Shown here piece by piece: positions 11,363-19,548 of a stretch of DNA of 64,000 bases. The translations under genes were made by a program, and so were the position numbers. The stretch is from Chryseobacterium sp. W4I1 (GTDB taxonomy: Bacteria; Bacteroidota; Bacteroidia; Flavobacteriales; Weeksellaceae): positions 3,639,001 to 3,703,000 of the forward strand of contig NZ_JAUSXQ010000001.1 in NCBI RefSeq assembly GCF_030816115.1. Direction: 5' to 3'. Each line of letters starts with the position of its first letter. Within the stretch, counting starts at the first letter, position 1. The notes under the pieces were generated by a model. That model saw only the letters and a program-made list of their open reading frames with translations, searched no databases and was not told the origin of the DNA.

Positions 11363-11686
11363 TTATGAGCGGTTGGGTCTGTTGGTAAAAGAAATCGCTA
11401 TTCCTCCCAGAAGACCTATCGTTTTTAGAACTGAAAATTTAGACTCTTCCGGTAAACTTGCGCCTACTACACACAATAGTGCAGCCGCATACATGATATA
11501 TGTGAAATTTTTATTGGAAAGTGTAGGTGCCTGAATAAGGAAACTGGCTCCTATCAGATAATAAAAAATTTTCCTTGAAAGAATATGGTTGATCTCGGGA
11601 GAAAATAAATTAAGCCATCCCGCTCCAAGGCAGATCAGCGCAGCAATTGATAAAATCCCCTGTATAGACTGTTGGTTCCTCATCAA
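11363..11686 (-). CDS. Small membrane protein of unknown function
   Basis: This 107-residue protein has about four hydrophobic segments (around residues 10-28, 40-55, 61-77 and 87-100) and few charges. I do not recognise a family. It starts directly after the panB stop (0-nt gap) and ends 3 nt before the pseudouridine synthase gene, so it is co-transcribed with both. Confidence 0.7.
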   Translation of the reverse strand: MMRNQQSIQGILSIAALICLGAGWLNLFSPEINHILSRKIFYYLIGASFLIQAPTLSNKNFTYIMYAAALLCVVGASLPEESKFSVLKTIGLLGGIAISFTNRPNRS

Positions 11687-12502
11687 TTAGTAGCTTTCAT
11701 TTTCATTAGGAAATTCAACATTTTTCACATCTTTTACGTACTGGGCAACTGCCCCCGTAATTTCCGTATAAAGATCAAGATATCTTCTCAAAAATTTTGG
11801 ACTGAACCCTTTATTCATTCCAACCATATCATGATAGACAAGAACCTGTCCGTCACAATCAGCACCAGCTCCGATTCCAATGGTAGGAATAGTGATGCTT
11901 TCGGTTACTTTTTTAGCCAGATCAGCAGGAATTTTTTCTAAAACTACGGCAAAACAACCCAGTTCTTCCAAAAGCTGTGCATCAGCAATTAATTTCTCGG
12001 CTTCAGCTTCATCTTTTGCTCTTACTTTATACGTTCCGAATTTATAGATCGACTGTGGCGTCAATCCTAGATGTCCCATAACAGGAATTCCGGCATTGAT
12101 GATTTTCTTAATAGATTTTGAGATCTCTTTTCCGCCTTCAATTTTTACAGCGTGAGCTCCTCCTTCTTTCATCATTCTTACTGCAGACTCCAATGCTTTT
12201 TCAGGATTACTCTGGTAAGTTCCGAAAGGAAGATCCGCTACAACAAGAGCCCTGTCGGTTCCTCTTACCACGCTTTGGGCATGGTAGATCATCTGATCCA
12301 GCGTAATAGGCAGCGTTGTTTCAAAACCGGCCATTACGTTCGCTGCAGAATCTCCGATCAAAACTGCATCAATTCCGCCTGCGTCTACCATTTTAGCCGT
12401 AGTAAAATCGTATGCGGTAAGCATTGTTATTTTCTCCTTGTCGAATTTCATTTTTCGCAAGGTTTCAGTCGTAACTTTTTTAATTTCAGAGTGAACAGAC
12501 AT
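11687..12502 (-). CDS. panB: 3-methyl-2-oxobutanoate hydroxymethyltransferase PanB
   Basis: This 271-residue TIM-barrel enzyme makes ketopantoate from 2-ketoisovalerate and methylenetetrahydrofolate, the first step of pantothenate and coenzyme A synthesis. [37 protein letters not shown] and [11 protein letters not shown] are hallmark motifs, and [18 protein letters not shown] is present near the C-terminus. It is the first gene of a three-gene leftward operon. No panC or panD is nearby. Confidence 0.96.
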   Translation of the reverse strand: MSVHSEIKKVTTETLRKMKFDKEKITMLTAYDFTTAKMVDAGGIDAVLIGDSAANVMAGFETTLPITLDQMIYHAQSVVRGTDRALVVADLPFGTYQSNPEKALESAVRMMKEGGAHAVKIEGGKEISKSIKKIINAGIPVMGHLGLTPQSIYKFGTYKVRAKDEAEAEKLIADAQLLEELGCFAVVLEKIPADLAKKVTESITIPTIGIGAGADCDGQVLVYHDMVGMNKGFSPKFLRRYLDLYTEITGAVAQYVKDVKNVEFPNENESY

Positions 12503-12528
12503 AATTTATCTATTTTTTAAAAGTTAAA

Positions 12529-12556
12529 AAGTCGGCTTTCGCCGACTTAAGTTTTT
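12529..12556 (-). terminator. Terminator after the Crp/Fnr gene
   Basis: AAGTCGGC and GCCGACTT pair around a TTTC loop, and on the minus strand TTTTTAAC follows. It lies downstream of the regulator gene and upstream of panB. Confidence 0.85.
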
Positions 12557-12565
12557 GTATGATTG

Positions 12566-13279
12566 TTATAAAACTACGTGACCTAGTTTCATCAGTTTAT
12601 CGTGGTTGAGAATTTTGATATTTCTTCCGTCTACTTCTATCAGACTGTCCTGTTTGAATTCGGAAATTAAGCGGATGGCGCTTTCTGTGGCAGTCCCGAT
12701 GATGTTGGCAATTTCTTCTCTGGTGAGCGAAATTTTGATAAAGCCTTCAGGATCTACCCCCAATTTCTGCTCCAGCAAGATAAGAATTTCTGCCAGTCTT
12801 TCTCTTACTGTTTTCTGGGCAAGGAATGTAATGGTGTTGGATGACTCTCCCAATTCATAGGAGATTTTCTGAAGCATTGCGAAAGAAAGCTGCGGATCTA
12901 CTTCCAGAAGATACATGAAAATATCTGCCGGTAAGAAAATACATTCAATGTCTGTCATAGCTTCTGCCTTTGCCTGGAAATTTTCCCCGCAAAGCAATGA
13001 ACGATAGCCGATGATGTCCCCCTCTTTTATAAATCTTAAGATCTGGTCTTTTCCAAAAGCTCCGGACTTTGAAAGTTTAGCGGCTCCTTTTTCTAAAACG
13101 AATACTCCCTTTGGCGTTTCACCATCTTCAAAAATGGTGTCGTGCTTCTGAAAACTCAATCTTTTTTTGCCGTTAATATACTTTTCAAAATCAGTGCTAG
13201 AAAGTCTTTCCTTAAATGATTTATCATTAAAAACTCTGGCGAACCTCTCTTCAATTGCAATCTGTTGTTCCTGCGACAT
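12566..13279 (-). CDS. Crp/Fnr-family transcriptional regulator
   Basis: The protein has a cyclic-nucleotide-binding-like N-terminal barrel (KHDTIFEDGETPKGVFVLEKGAAKL) and a C-terminal winged helix with TREEIANIIGTATESAIRLI as recognition region. It has only two scattered cysteines, so it lacks the Fe-S cluster ligands of true Fnr. I chose the ATG at 13279 (237 aa). The frame is open to an ATG at 13291, but a promoter matching the phylum consensus puts the transcription start at about 13291, on top of that codon. It is divergent from the cbb3 oxidase cluster, which it probably controls. Confidence 0.88.
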   Translation of the reverse strand: MSQEQQIAIEERFARVFNDKSFKERLSSTDFEKYINGKKRLSFQKHDTIFEDGETPKGVFVLEKGAAKLSKSGAFGKDQILRFIKEGDIIGYRSLLCGENFQAKAEAMTDIECIFLPADIFMYLLEVDPQLSFAMLQKISYELGESSNTITFLAQKTVRERLAEILILLEQKLGVDPEGFIKISLTREEIANIIGTATESAIRLISEFKQDSLIEVDGRNIKILNHDKLMKLGHVVL

Positions 13280-13285
13280 TTTATA

Positions 13286-13297
13286 TGACATTTATCA
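13286..13297. promoter_or_regulatory. TGA-N6-TCA dyad, candidate Crp/Fnr-type operator
   Basis: TGACATTTATCA lies between the divergent regulator gene and ccoI, at the predicted start of the regulator transcript. The half-site spacing is that of Crp/Fnr-family operators. A second copy of the pattern lies before ccoS. Binding could repress the regulator itself and act on ccoI from about 63 bp upstream of its -7-derived start. This is inference. Confidence 0.45.
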
Positions 13298-13329
13298 CAA
13301 AAATAGAACTTTTTAACACGATAAACAAA
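13298..13329 (-). promoter_or_regulatory. Promoter of the Crp/Fnr gene
   Basis: On the minus strand TTTG (13326-13329) and TATTTTTG (13298-13305) are separated by 20 nt, an ideal match to the Bacteroidota -33/-7 consensus. The predicted start is at about 13291. Confidence 0.6.
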
Positions 13330-13340
13330 AAAAATTGTTA

Positions 13341-13348
13341 TAATTTTG
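13341..13348 (+). promoter_or_regulatory. -7 element of the ccoI promoter
   Basis: TAATTTTG matches TAnnTTTG, with the predicted start at about 13355 and the GTG start codon at 13368. No -33 TTTG is seen at the proper distance, which would fit a promoter needing an activator. Confidence 0.4.
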
Positions 13349-13367
13349 TAGTTCAATATATTATGTA

Positions 13368-15746
13368 GTGAGCGAGAACTGTTTTCATTGTGGTCAAGGG
13401 ATAGAAAAAGAGAGAATTTTGTTTGATGAAAAGACTTTCTGTTGCAACGGATGTAAATCTGTTTACGAAATTCTGAATATCAATAATTTAGCTAATTTTT
13501 ACGAACTTAATAAAAGAGCCGGAATCCGTCCTAATGATGAGAGCTCTTCACAGTTTGAATACCTTGACACTCCGGAAATCTTTGAAAAGGTAACTGATTT
13601 CTCTGAAGGAAACACCAGTCTCGTTACTTTCAAAATCCCTGTAATCCACTGTTCTTCATGTATCTGGCTACTGGAAAGCCTTCATACCCTTAACGAGGAT
13701 ATTAAATATTCTCAGGTGAACTTCACCAGAAAGACCCTACAGGTTTCATTTAATCATAACAATCTAAAATTAAGCGAACTAGCTAAATTTTTAAATAACC
13801 TGGGATATAAACCGGTGATCAATCTGGAAACAGCGGATAAAAACGTTGATCACCTGGACAAATCACTGCTTGTTAAACTGGCTATTGCCGGCTTTGCGTT
13901 TGGTAACGGAATGTTCCTGGCATTTCCTGAATACATTGGTGGAGAAGATTTTTGGATGCAGCAATACAAAGGGCTTTTCAGAAGCTTAACTTTCCTACTT
14001 GCTATTCCTGTAGTTTTTTATTCTGCTTCAGATTATTACAAATCCGCATGGTACGGACTGAAAAACAAGATTGTCAATATCGACGTGCCTATTGTTTTAG
14101 GTATTTTTGTCCTTTTCGGAAGAAGTGCCTATGAGGTAATAAGCGGTTACGGACCCGGCTATTTTGATACATTATGCGGACTTTTATTCTTCATGCTATT
14201 AGGTAAGATTTTCCAGAAGAGAACTTACAGCGCACTTTCCTATGACCGTGATTACAAATCATTTTACCCTATTGCCGTTACTAAAGTTGATTTCAATGGA
14301 AAACAACAGAACATTTTACTTTCCGAAATCAAAGTAGGAGACCGGATTTTAGTAAGAAACCAGGAATTAATTCCTGTAGATGCCATTTTAATTAATGGGG
14401 AGGGTAATATTGACAACAGCTTCATTACCGGAGAAAGTGAGAGCATCAGTAAACAACCGGGCGATAAGATTTTTGCCGGCGGAAAGCAAATCGGTTCTTC
14501 TCTTGAACTTGAGGTGATCAAAAATGTAGATCAAAGCTATTTAACCCAACTATGGAACAAAGAAGCATTTAAGAAGTATGAAACCGGTCTGGATACGCTG
14601 ACCAATAACATCAGTAAATACTTCACTTTCATTATTTTAGGCATCACATTGATTTCCGGGATTTATTGGTCCACCATTGATATGGGAAAAATGTTCCAGG
14701 TTGTTTCTGCTATTCTGATCATTGCATGTCCTTGTGCGCTCGCTCTTTCAGCACCCTTTACATTTGGACATATTATGAGAATCCTCGGGAGAAATAAATT
14801 TTATGTAAAAGACACCCTGACGATTGAAAAAATAGCAAAGATTGACACTCTAGTATTTGACAAAACGGGGACCATTACCCACAGAAAGAAAACCAATATC
14901 AAATATGACGGTGTGGAGATTTCAGAATTTGATTTACTCAATATCAAAACATTACTGAAAAATTCTAACCACCCTCTTTCAAAATCTCTATATGATTTTA
15001 TCGAGGTAAACGACGATTATTATTCCGTAGAAAATTTTGAGGAAATTTCAGGAAAAGGTTACGAAGCTCACATTAGAGGAAACATCTACAGGATAGGATC
15101 TGCAAAATACAACAATCAGGAATCTAAAAACCTGGAAACCGCAGTTTATGTAAGCAAAAATGGAGAATTCCTCGGAAAATTCATTTTCAAAAACGAATAC
15201 AGAGATCATCTTAAAAATTTATTCAAGGTTCTCACCAGCTATAAGATCTTCATTCTTAGTGGAGACAACTCTTCTGAAGAAACCCAACTAAAAGACATTA
15301 TTCCGAACTGTCAGGCTATGGCATTCAATCAAAGTCCGGAAGACAAGCTGAATTACATTAAGGAATTACAGGATAAAAACTTTAAAGTAGCCATGCTGGG
15401 AGATGGTTTAAATGATGCAGGAGCATTAAAACAAAGTAATGTTGGAATTGCCATTTCAGATGACACCAACAGCTTCACTCCTTCTTCAGATGTGATCATG
15501 AACGGTGACAAAGTAGTGGATCTTGATAAGTATCTGAACGTATGCAAAGGCTCGATCACTATTGTGAAAATGACATTCATAATCAGCTTTCTATACAACA
15601 TCGTTGGTTTAAGCTATGCAGTGACAGGTCATATGGATCCACTCTTCGCAGCGATAATCATGCCAATAAGTTCGATCACGGTAGTTACCTTCACTACAAT
15701 TTCAACCTGGATCCTGGGTAGAAAATACTTCAAAAAAGCGGCGTAG
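13368..15746 (+). CDS. ccoI: Copper-type P1B ATPase for cbb3 oxidase assembly (CcoI/FixI)
   Basis: This 792-residue protein starts at GTG. Its N-terminus has a four-Cys/His zinc-finger-like segment (CFHCGQ ... CCNGC), then an HMA-like domain with HCSSC. About eight membrane helices follow, with the metal-site CPC (IACPCALALSAP), the phosphorylation site DKTGT, the HP motif (NHPLSKS) and the hinge GDGLNDAGAL. It exports copper for the haem-copper centre of cbb3 oxidase. ccoS follows after 109 nt. Confidence 0.95.
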   Translation: MSENCFHCGQGIEKERILFDEKTFCCNGCKSVYEILNINNLANFYELNKRAGIRPNDESSSQFEYLDTPEIFEKVTDFSEGNTSLVTFKIPVIHCSSCIWLLESLHTLNEDIKYSQVNFTRKTLQVSFNHNNLKLSELAKFLNNLGYKPVINLETADKNVDHLDKSLLVKLAIAGFAFGNGMFLAFPEYIGGEDFWMQQYKGLFRSLTFLLAIPVVFYSASDYYKSAWYGLKNKIVNIDVPIVLGIFVLFGRSAYEVISGYGPGYFDTLCGLLFFMLLGKIFQKRTYSALSYDRDYKSFYPIAVTKVDFNGKQQNILLSEIKVGDRILVRNQELIPVDAILINGEGNIDNSFITGESESISKQPGDKIFAGGKQIGSSLELEVIKNVDQSYLTQLWNKEAFKKYETGLDTLTNNISKYFTFIILGITLISGIYWSTIDMGKMFQVVSAILIIACPCALALSAPFTFGHIMRILGRNKFYVKDTLTIEKIAKIDTLVFDKTGTITHRKKTNIKYDGVEISEFDLLNIKTLLKNSNHPLSKSLYDFIEVNDDYYSVENFEEISGKGYEAHIRGNIYRIGSAKYNNQESKNLETAVYVSKNGEFLGKFIFKNEYRDHLKNLFKVLTSYKIFILSGDNSSEETQLKDIIPNCQAMAFNQSPEDKLNYIKELQDKNFKVAMLGDGLNDAGALKQSNVGIAISDDTNSFTPSSDVIMNGDKVVDLDKYLNVCKGSITIVKMTFIISFLYNIVGLSYAVTGHMDPLFAAIIMPISSITVVTFTTISTWILGRKYFKKAA

Positions 15747-15793
15747 AAGCCCTTATTTAGACTGATTTTAAATTAGCAAGAATCGGTATTTCG

Positions 15794-15805
15794 TGATGAA
15801 TGTCA
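15794..15805. promoter_or_regulatory. TGA-N6-TCA dyad upstream of ccoS-ccoNO
   Basis: TGATGAATGTCA repeats the half-site pattern found before the Crp/Fnr gene and ccoI. Two -7-like elements lie downstream, TAAATTTG (15817-15824) and TAATTTTG (15841-15848). A common regulator of the oxidase genes is the simplest reading. Confidence 0.4.
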
Positions 15806-15855
15806 TTATTTTTCACTAAATTTGAACCCCGAAAATAGGTTAATTTTGTTGTCAA

Positions 15856-16080
15856 ATGGATATTCTATATTTAATGATCTTATGCAGCGCTTCTTTGGCT
15901 GCAGTTTTCTTGATTATTTTTATAGTCAACGCTAGAAAAGGGCAGTTTGAAGATGATGAATCTCCAGCTGTTAGAATCCTCTTTGACTCCGGTGAAATAA
16001 AGGAAAAAGAGAAAAAAGGCAACAAAAAAGACGAGGAGAAAATAGGAGAAAATAATAAAATTGAAGAAAAAAGTGAATAG
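15856..16080 (+). CDS. ccoS: cbb3 oxidase maturation protein CcoS
   Basis: This 74-residue protein has one N-terminal membrane helix (residues 4-24) followed by NARKGQFEDDESPAVRILFD, the conserved CcoS signature, and a very charged Lys/Glu tail. CcoS is needed to insert cofactors into cbb3 oxidase. The tail is longer than in short proteobacterial CcoS proteins. It ends 5 nt before ccoNO. Confidence 0.92.
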   Translation: MDILYLMILCSASLAAVFLIIFIVNARKGQFEDDESPAVRILFDSGEIKEKEKKGNKKDEEKIGENNKIEEKSE

Positions 16081-16085
16081 TTGAT

Positions 16086-18347
16086 ATGGAGACACAAAAG
16101 TTTAGTTATGACAACAGTATTGTTCGGGCATTCCTTTATGCGACCATAGTTTTTGGTTTTATAGGATTTTTGTTCGGACTTACAGCGGCATTAATGCTTT
16201 TCTACCCTGAGCTTCCTGAATTTTTATTTGGTACAGATGATACTACCATTCAGAGTTTAAAAAGTGGTAATATTCAAGGGCTGATAAATACTCATGGTGC
16301 ATTTGGTTTTGGTAGAATCAGAATGTTGCACACCAATACCGTAATCTTTGCATTTGTATGTAACATTGTATATACCGGTGTTTATTACTCATTACAAAGA
16401 TTATTAAAAACAAGAATGTACAGTGATACATTATCATGGTTACATTTCTGGACTTGGCAGTTTATGATTGTTGCTACGTTCATTACTTTCTTTATGGGGA
16501 TCAATACCTCAAAAGAATATGCTGAGCACGAGTGGCCAATCGATATATTAATTGCATTCTCGTGGATCATTTTCGGGGCCAACATGTTCCTTACTATTGC
16601 TAAGAGAAGAGTAAGACACCTTTATGTAGCTATCTGGTTCTATATTGGTACTTGGATCGCTGTAGCAATGCTTCACATTTTCAACAATTTAGAAGTTCCG
16701 TTATCTTTTGCAGGATGGAAATCCTATTCAGCATACGCCGGAGTAAAAGATGCTATCGTACAGTGGTGGTACGGCCACAACGCTGTAGCGTTCATCCTGA
16801 CGACACCGGTTTTAGGTTTGATGTATTATTTCTTACCAAAAGCTGCAGACAGACCGGTTTTCTCATATAAATTGTCTATTATTCACTTCTGGTCACTAAT
16901 TTTTGTATACATCTGGGCTGGTCCTCACCACCTTCAGTATACGGCACTTCCAGCGTGGGTTCAGGCAGTATCTACAGGTTTCTCTATTATGCTTATCGCC
17001 CCTTCATGGGGAGGAATGCTGAATGGTCTTTTAACTTTAAGAGGAGCATGGGATAAAGTAAGAGAAAATCCTATTCTAAAATTCTTCGTGGTAGCTGTTA
17101 CTTGTTATGGTATGGCAACATTCGAAGGACCGCTTTTAGCAACTAAAAACATCAACAAAATTGGTCACTTTACAGACTGGGTTATCGGTCACGTTCACTT
17201 AGGAGCTCTTGGATGGAATGGTTTCATGGCATTCGGGGTTATCTATTACCTTGTACCTATCATGTGGAGAACAAAAATATGGTCTGTAAAATTAGCTAAC
17301 TGGCATTTCTGGTTAGGTACTTTAGGAATTATTTTCTATGCAGTTCCAATGTATATTTCAGGATTCACACAAGGTCTAATGTGGAAGCAGTTCAACCCGG
17401 ACGGTACTTTGATGTACAAAAACTGGCTTGATACGGTAACTGCGATTATTCCTTACTTCAAAATGAGATTCTTAGGAGGATTCTTCTATATTTCCGGAGC
17501 AACTTTAATGATCATTAACGTTATTGCTACGGTAAGAAAAGGATCTTTCCAAAAAGAAGTTCCGGCAGAAGCCCCTGCTCTTGCTAATATTGGTAAAAAA
17601 CGTAAAGAGGGAGAGGGAACTCACCTTTGGTTAGAAAGAATGCCTGTATTATTAGGTATCCTATCTTTCATCACTATATCTATAGGAAGTGTTATTGAAA
17701 TTGTACCTACTTTGTCTCTAGACAAGAGTGTACCTACGATTTCAGCAGTAAAACCTTATTCTCCATTGGAGCTGGAAGGTAGAGATCTTTATATCCGTGA
17801 AGGATGTAACGCTTGCCACTCTCAGATGATCAGACCTTTCAGGGATGAAATCACGAGATTTAACGGTAAAAACGGACAATATTCTAAAGCGGGAGAGTTT
17901 ATCTATGACAGACCATTCTTATGGGGATCTAAGAGAACAGGACCGGATTTACATAGAGAAGGAGGTAAAAACCCAAGTTCTTGGCATTACAAACACATGT
18001 ACAACCCAAGATCTACCTCTGCGGGTTCTATCATGCCTCGTTACCCTTGGTTAATTGCTACCAACTTAGATAGAACTAAAATGGTTGACAAAATGAAGCT
18101 GATGAAGAATGCATTTGACGTTCCTTACAGTAAAGCTGAAATAGACTCTGCCAATACATGGGCAGACAACCAGGCAAAGAAAATCGTGAAAGATATCTTC
18201 TCTGAAGCTAATGACCTTAAGGTAGCTTATGCTAAGAAACCTCAGGGAGAATTGGAGAAAAAAGAGATTGTAGCTCTTATCTCTTATCTTCAGAGACTAG
18301 GTACAGATATCAAGACTACAGAAATAAAAACAGCAAGTACTAACTAA
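16086..18347 (+). CDS. ccoN: cbb3-type cytochrome c oxidase, fused subunits I and II
   Basis: This 753-residue fusion has CcoN (catalytic haem-copper subunit, about residues 1-490) followed by CcoO (membrane-anchored mono-haem cytochrome c). The CcoN part shows His ligands in LHTNTVIFAF, WYGHNAVAF, GPHHLQYTALP and GHVHLGALGWNG. The CcoO part has one haem-binding CNACH in LYIREGCNACHSQMIRPF. It reduces oxygen to water at low oxygen tension and pumps protons across the inner membrane. Fused ccoNO genes are typical of Bacteroidota; elsewhere ccoN and ccoO are usually separate. Confidence 0.96.
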   Translation: METQKFSYDNSIVRAFLYATIVFGFIGFLFGLTAALMLFYPELPEFLFGTDDTTIQSLKSGNIQGLINTHGAFGFGRIRMLHTNTVIFAFVCNIVYTGVYYSLQRLLKTRMYSDTLSWLHFWTWQFMIVATFITFFMGINTSKEYAEHEWPIDILIAFSWIIFGANMFLTIAKRRVRHLYVAIWFYIGTWIAVAMLHIFNNLEVPLSFAGWKSYSAYAGVKDAIVQWWYGHNAVAFILTTPVLGLMYYFLPKAADRPVFSYKLSIIHFWSLIFVYIWAGPHHLQYTALPAWVQAVSTGFSIMLIAPSWGGMLNGLLTLRGAWDKVRENPILKFFVVAVTCYGMATFEGPLLATKNINKIGHFTDWVIGHVHLGALGWNGFMAFGVIYYLVPIMWRTKIWSVKLANWHFWLGTLGIIFYAVPMYISGFTQGLMWKQFNPDGTLMYKNWLDTVTAIIPYFKMRFLGGFFYISGATLMIINVIATVRKGSFQKEVPAEAPALANIGKKRKEGEGTHLWLERMPVLLGILSFITISIGSVIEIVPTLSLDKSVPTISAVKPYSPLELEGRDLYIREGCNACHSQMIRPFRDEITRFNGKNGQYSKAGEFIYDRPFLWGSKRTGPDLHREGGKNPSSWHYKHMYNPRSTSAGSIMPRYPWLIATNLDRTKMVDKMKLMKNAFDVPYSKAEIDSANTWADNQAKKIVKDIFSEANDLKVAYAKKPQGELEKKEIVALISYLQRLGTDIKTTEIKTASTN

Positions 18348-18363
18348 ACATTAAAAGGTTCAC

Positions 18364-18561
18364 ATGATTCCTCAGAACTTTAAAGATATATTATCCAATA
18401 CCGAAAACGCAGGCTTGTATCAAACATTGGCGCTGATATTCTTTATGATGTTCTTCGTAGCCCTAATAATATATGTATTTAGCAGGCCTAAAAAATATTA
18501 TAAGGAAGAAGAAGAGGCACCTCTGGGAGATGATGAAGACGACTTTAATTTAAAAAATTAA
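18364..18561 (+). CDS. ccoQ: cbb3 oxidase small subunit CcoQ
   Basis: This 65-residue protein has one membrane helix (about residues 22-42) followed by FSRPKKYYKEEEEAPLGDDEDD, the usual CcoQ/FixQ layout. It stabilises the oxidase complex. It lies between ccoNO (16-nt gap) and ccoP (10-nt gap). Confidence 0.88.
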   Translation: MIPQNFKDILSNTENAGLYQTLALIFFMMFFVALIIYVFSRPKKYYKEEEEAPLGDDEDDFNLKN

Positions 18562-18571
18562 ACTATTTATT

Positions 18572-19453
18572 ATGAAACAAAGAACACCTGTTGTTGTAAA
18601 CATCTTAATAATAACTGGACTTCTAATAGTTTTTTATTATTTGTTTGTACAGAGCTACTCGTTCCTAGCTTCACCATACTTCTGGGGAACTGTTGTGATC
18701 AGTGCTATTTTAGCCTATATCCACAGTGCTATTGGAGATTTAATTGAGAACAATAAATTCAAAAAATTATCTCCGGAAGAAAAAGCAGCTTATTTAGCGG
18801 AAAAGAAAATTCCTTTCCTAAAAAGAATGTACGACAGTGCATTCAAAAAACAGTCTGCTACAGAAGAAAAAGATATTCTTATTGATCATGGTTTCGATGG
18901 GATTATGGAATTAGATAATCAACTTCCAAAATGGTGGGTAGGATTATTCTATTTTGGGACTGCTTTTTGTATTATATACATTGCAGCGTTTGCTTTCACA
19001 GATTTTGCACATCCATTAAATGAATATGAGCAGGAATATAAAGAGCAGATGGCGAGTATTGCAGATTATGAAAAGAACCAGCCTCCTGTAACCATTGAAA
19101 CAGCAAAATACTCTGCAGACAATATCGCAGAAGGTAAAGAGTTATTCAAAACCAACTGTGCATCTTGTCACAAAGAAGACGGAAGTGGTGGTATCGGTCC
19201 AAACCTTACGGATAACTTCTGGATCAACCAGCCTGAGAAAACTCTGTTTAAAAATGTTTTCCACATGGACTGGAACGGTTCTCCTACCAACCCTGCGATG
19301 AGAGCATTTGGTAAAAACGGTGAAGTTTCCGGTGCAGAGATCGAAAAGATTGCAGCTTATGTATATCATATCAATCAGGAACAAGCACCAGTAACACCGG
19401 CTCAGGGAGGAGCTGCTCCTCAAGGAACTGAAGCACATTGGGAAAAAGAATAA
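18572..19453 (+). CDS. ccoP: cbb3 oxidase cytochrome c subunit CcoP
   Basis: This 293-residue protein has two N-terminal membrane segments, a FixP-N domain around PKWWVGLFYFGTAFCIIYI, and a C-terminal cytochrome c domain with one CxxCH (CASCHKEDGSGGIGPNL). Proteobacterial CcoP usually has two haems, and only one is seen here. It ends in a Pro/Ala/Gln-rich tail. It passes electrons to CcoNO. Confidence 0.94.
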   Translation: MKQRTPVVVNILIITGLLIVFYYLFVQSYSFLASPYFWGTVVISAILAYIHSAIGDLIENNKFKKLSPEEKAAYLAEKKIPFLKRMYDSAFKKQSATEEKDILIDHGFDGIMELDNQLPKWWVGLFYFGTAFCIIYIAAFAFTDFAHPLNEYEQEYKEQMASIADYEKNQPPVTIETAKYSADNIAEGKELFKTNCASCHKEDGSGGIGPNLTDNFWINQPEKTLFKNVFHMDWNGSPTNPAMRAFGKNGEVSGAEIEKIAAYVYHINQEQAPVTPAQGGAAPQGTEAHWEKE

Positions 19454-19478
19454 TTTTAAAAAAATTAGAAACATATGA

Positions 19479-19534
19479 AAAAAACATAATTTGTTATTAA
19501 AAAAAATAGTAACGAATTATGTTTTTTCTTTTTT
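19479..19534. terminator. Hairpin between ccoP and ccoG
   Basis: AAAAAACATAATT and AATTATGTTTTTT can pair, and a further T-rich run follows. It may end or attenuate the ccoS-ccoP transcript before ccoG. Confidence 0.65.
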
Positions 19535-19548
19535 AAATATATTACAAA

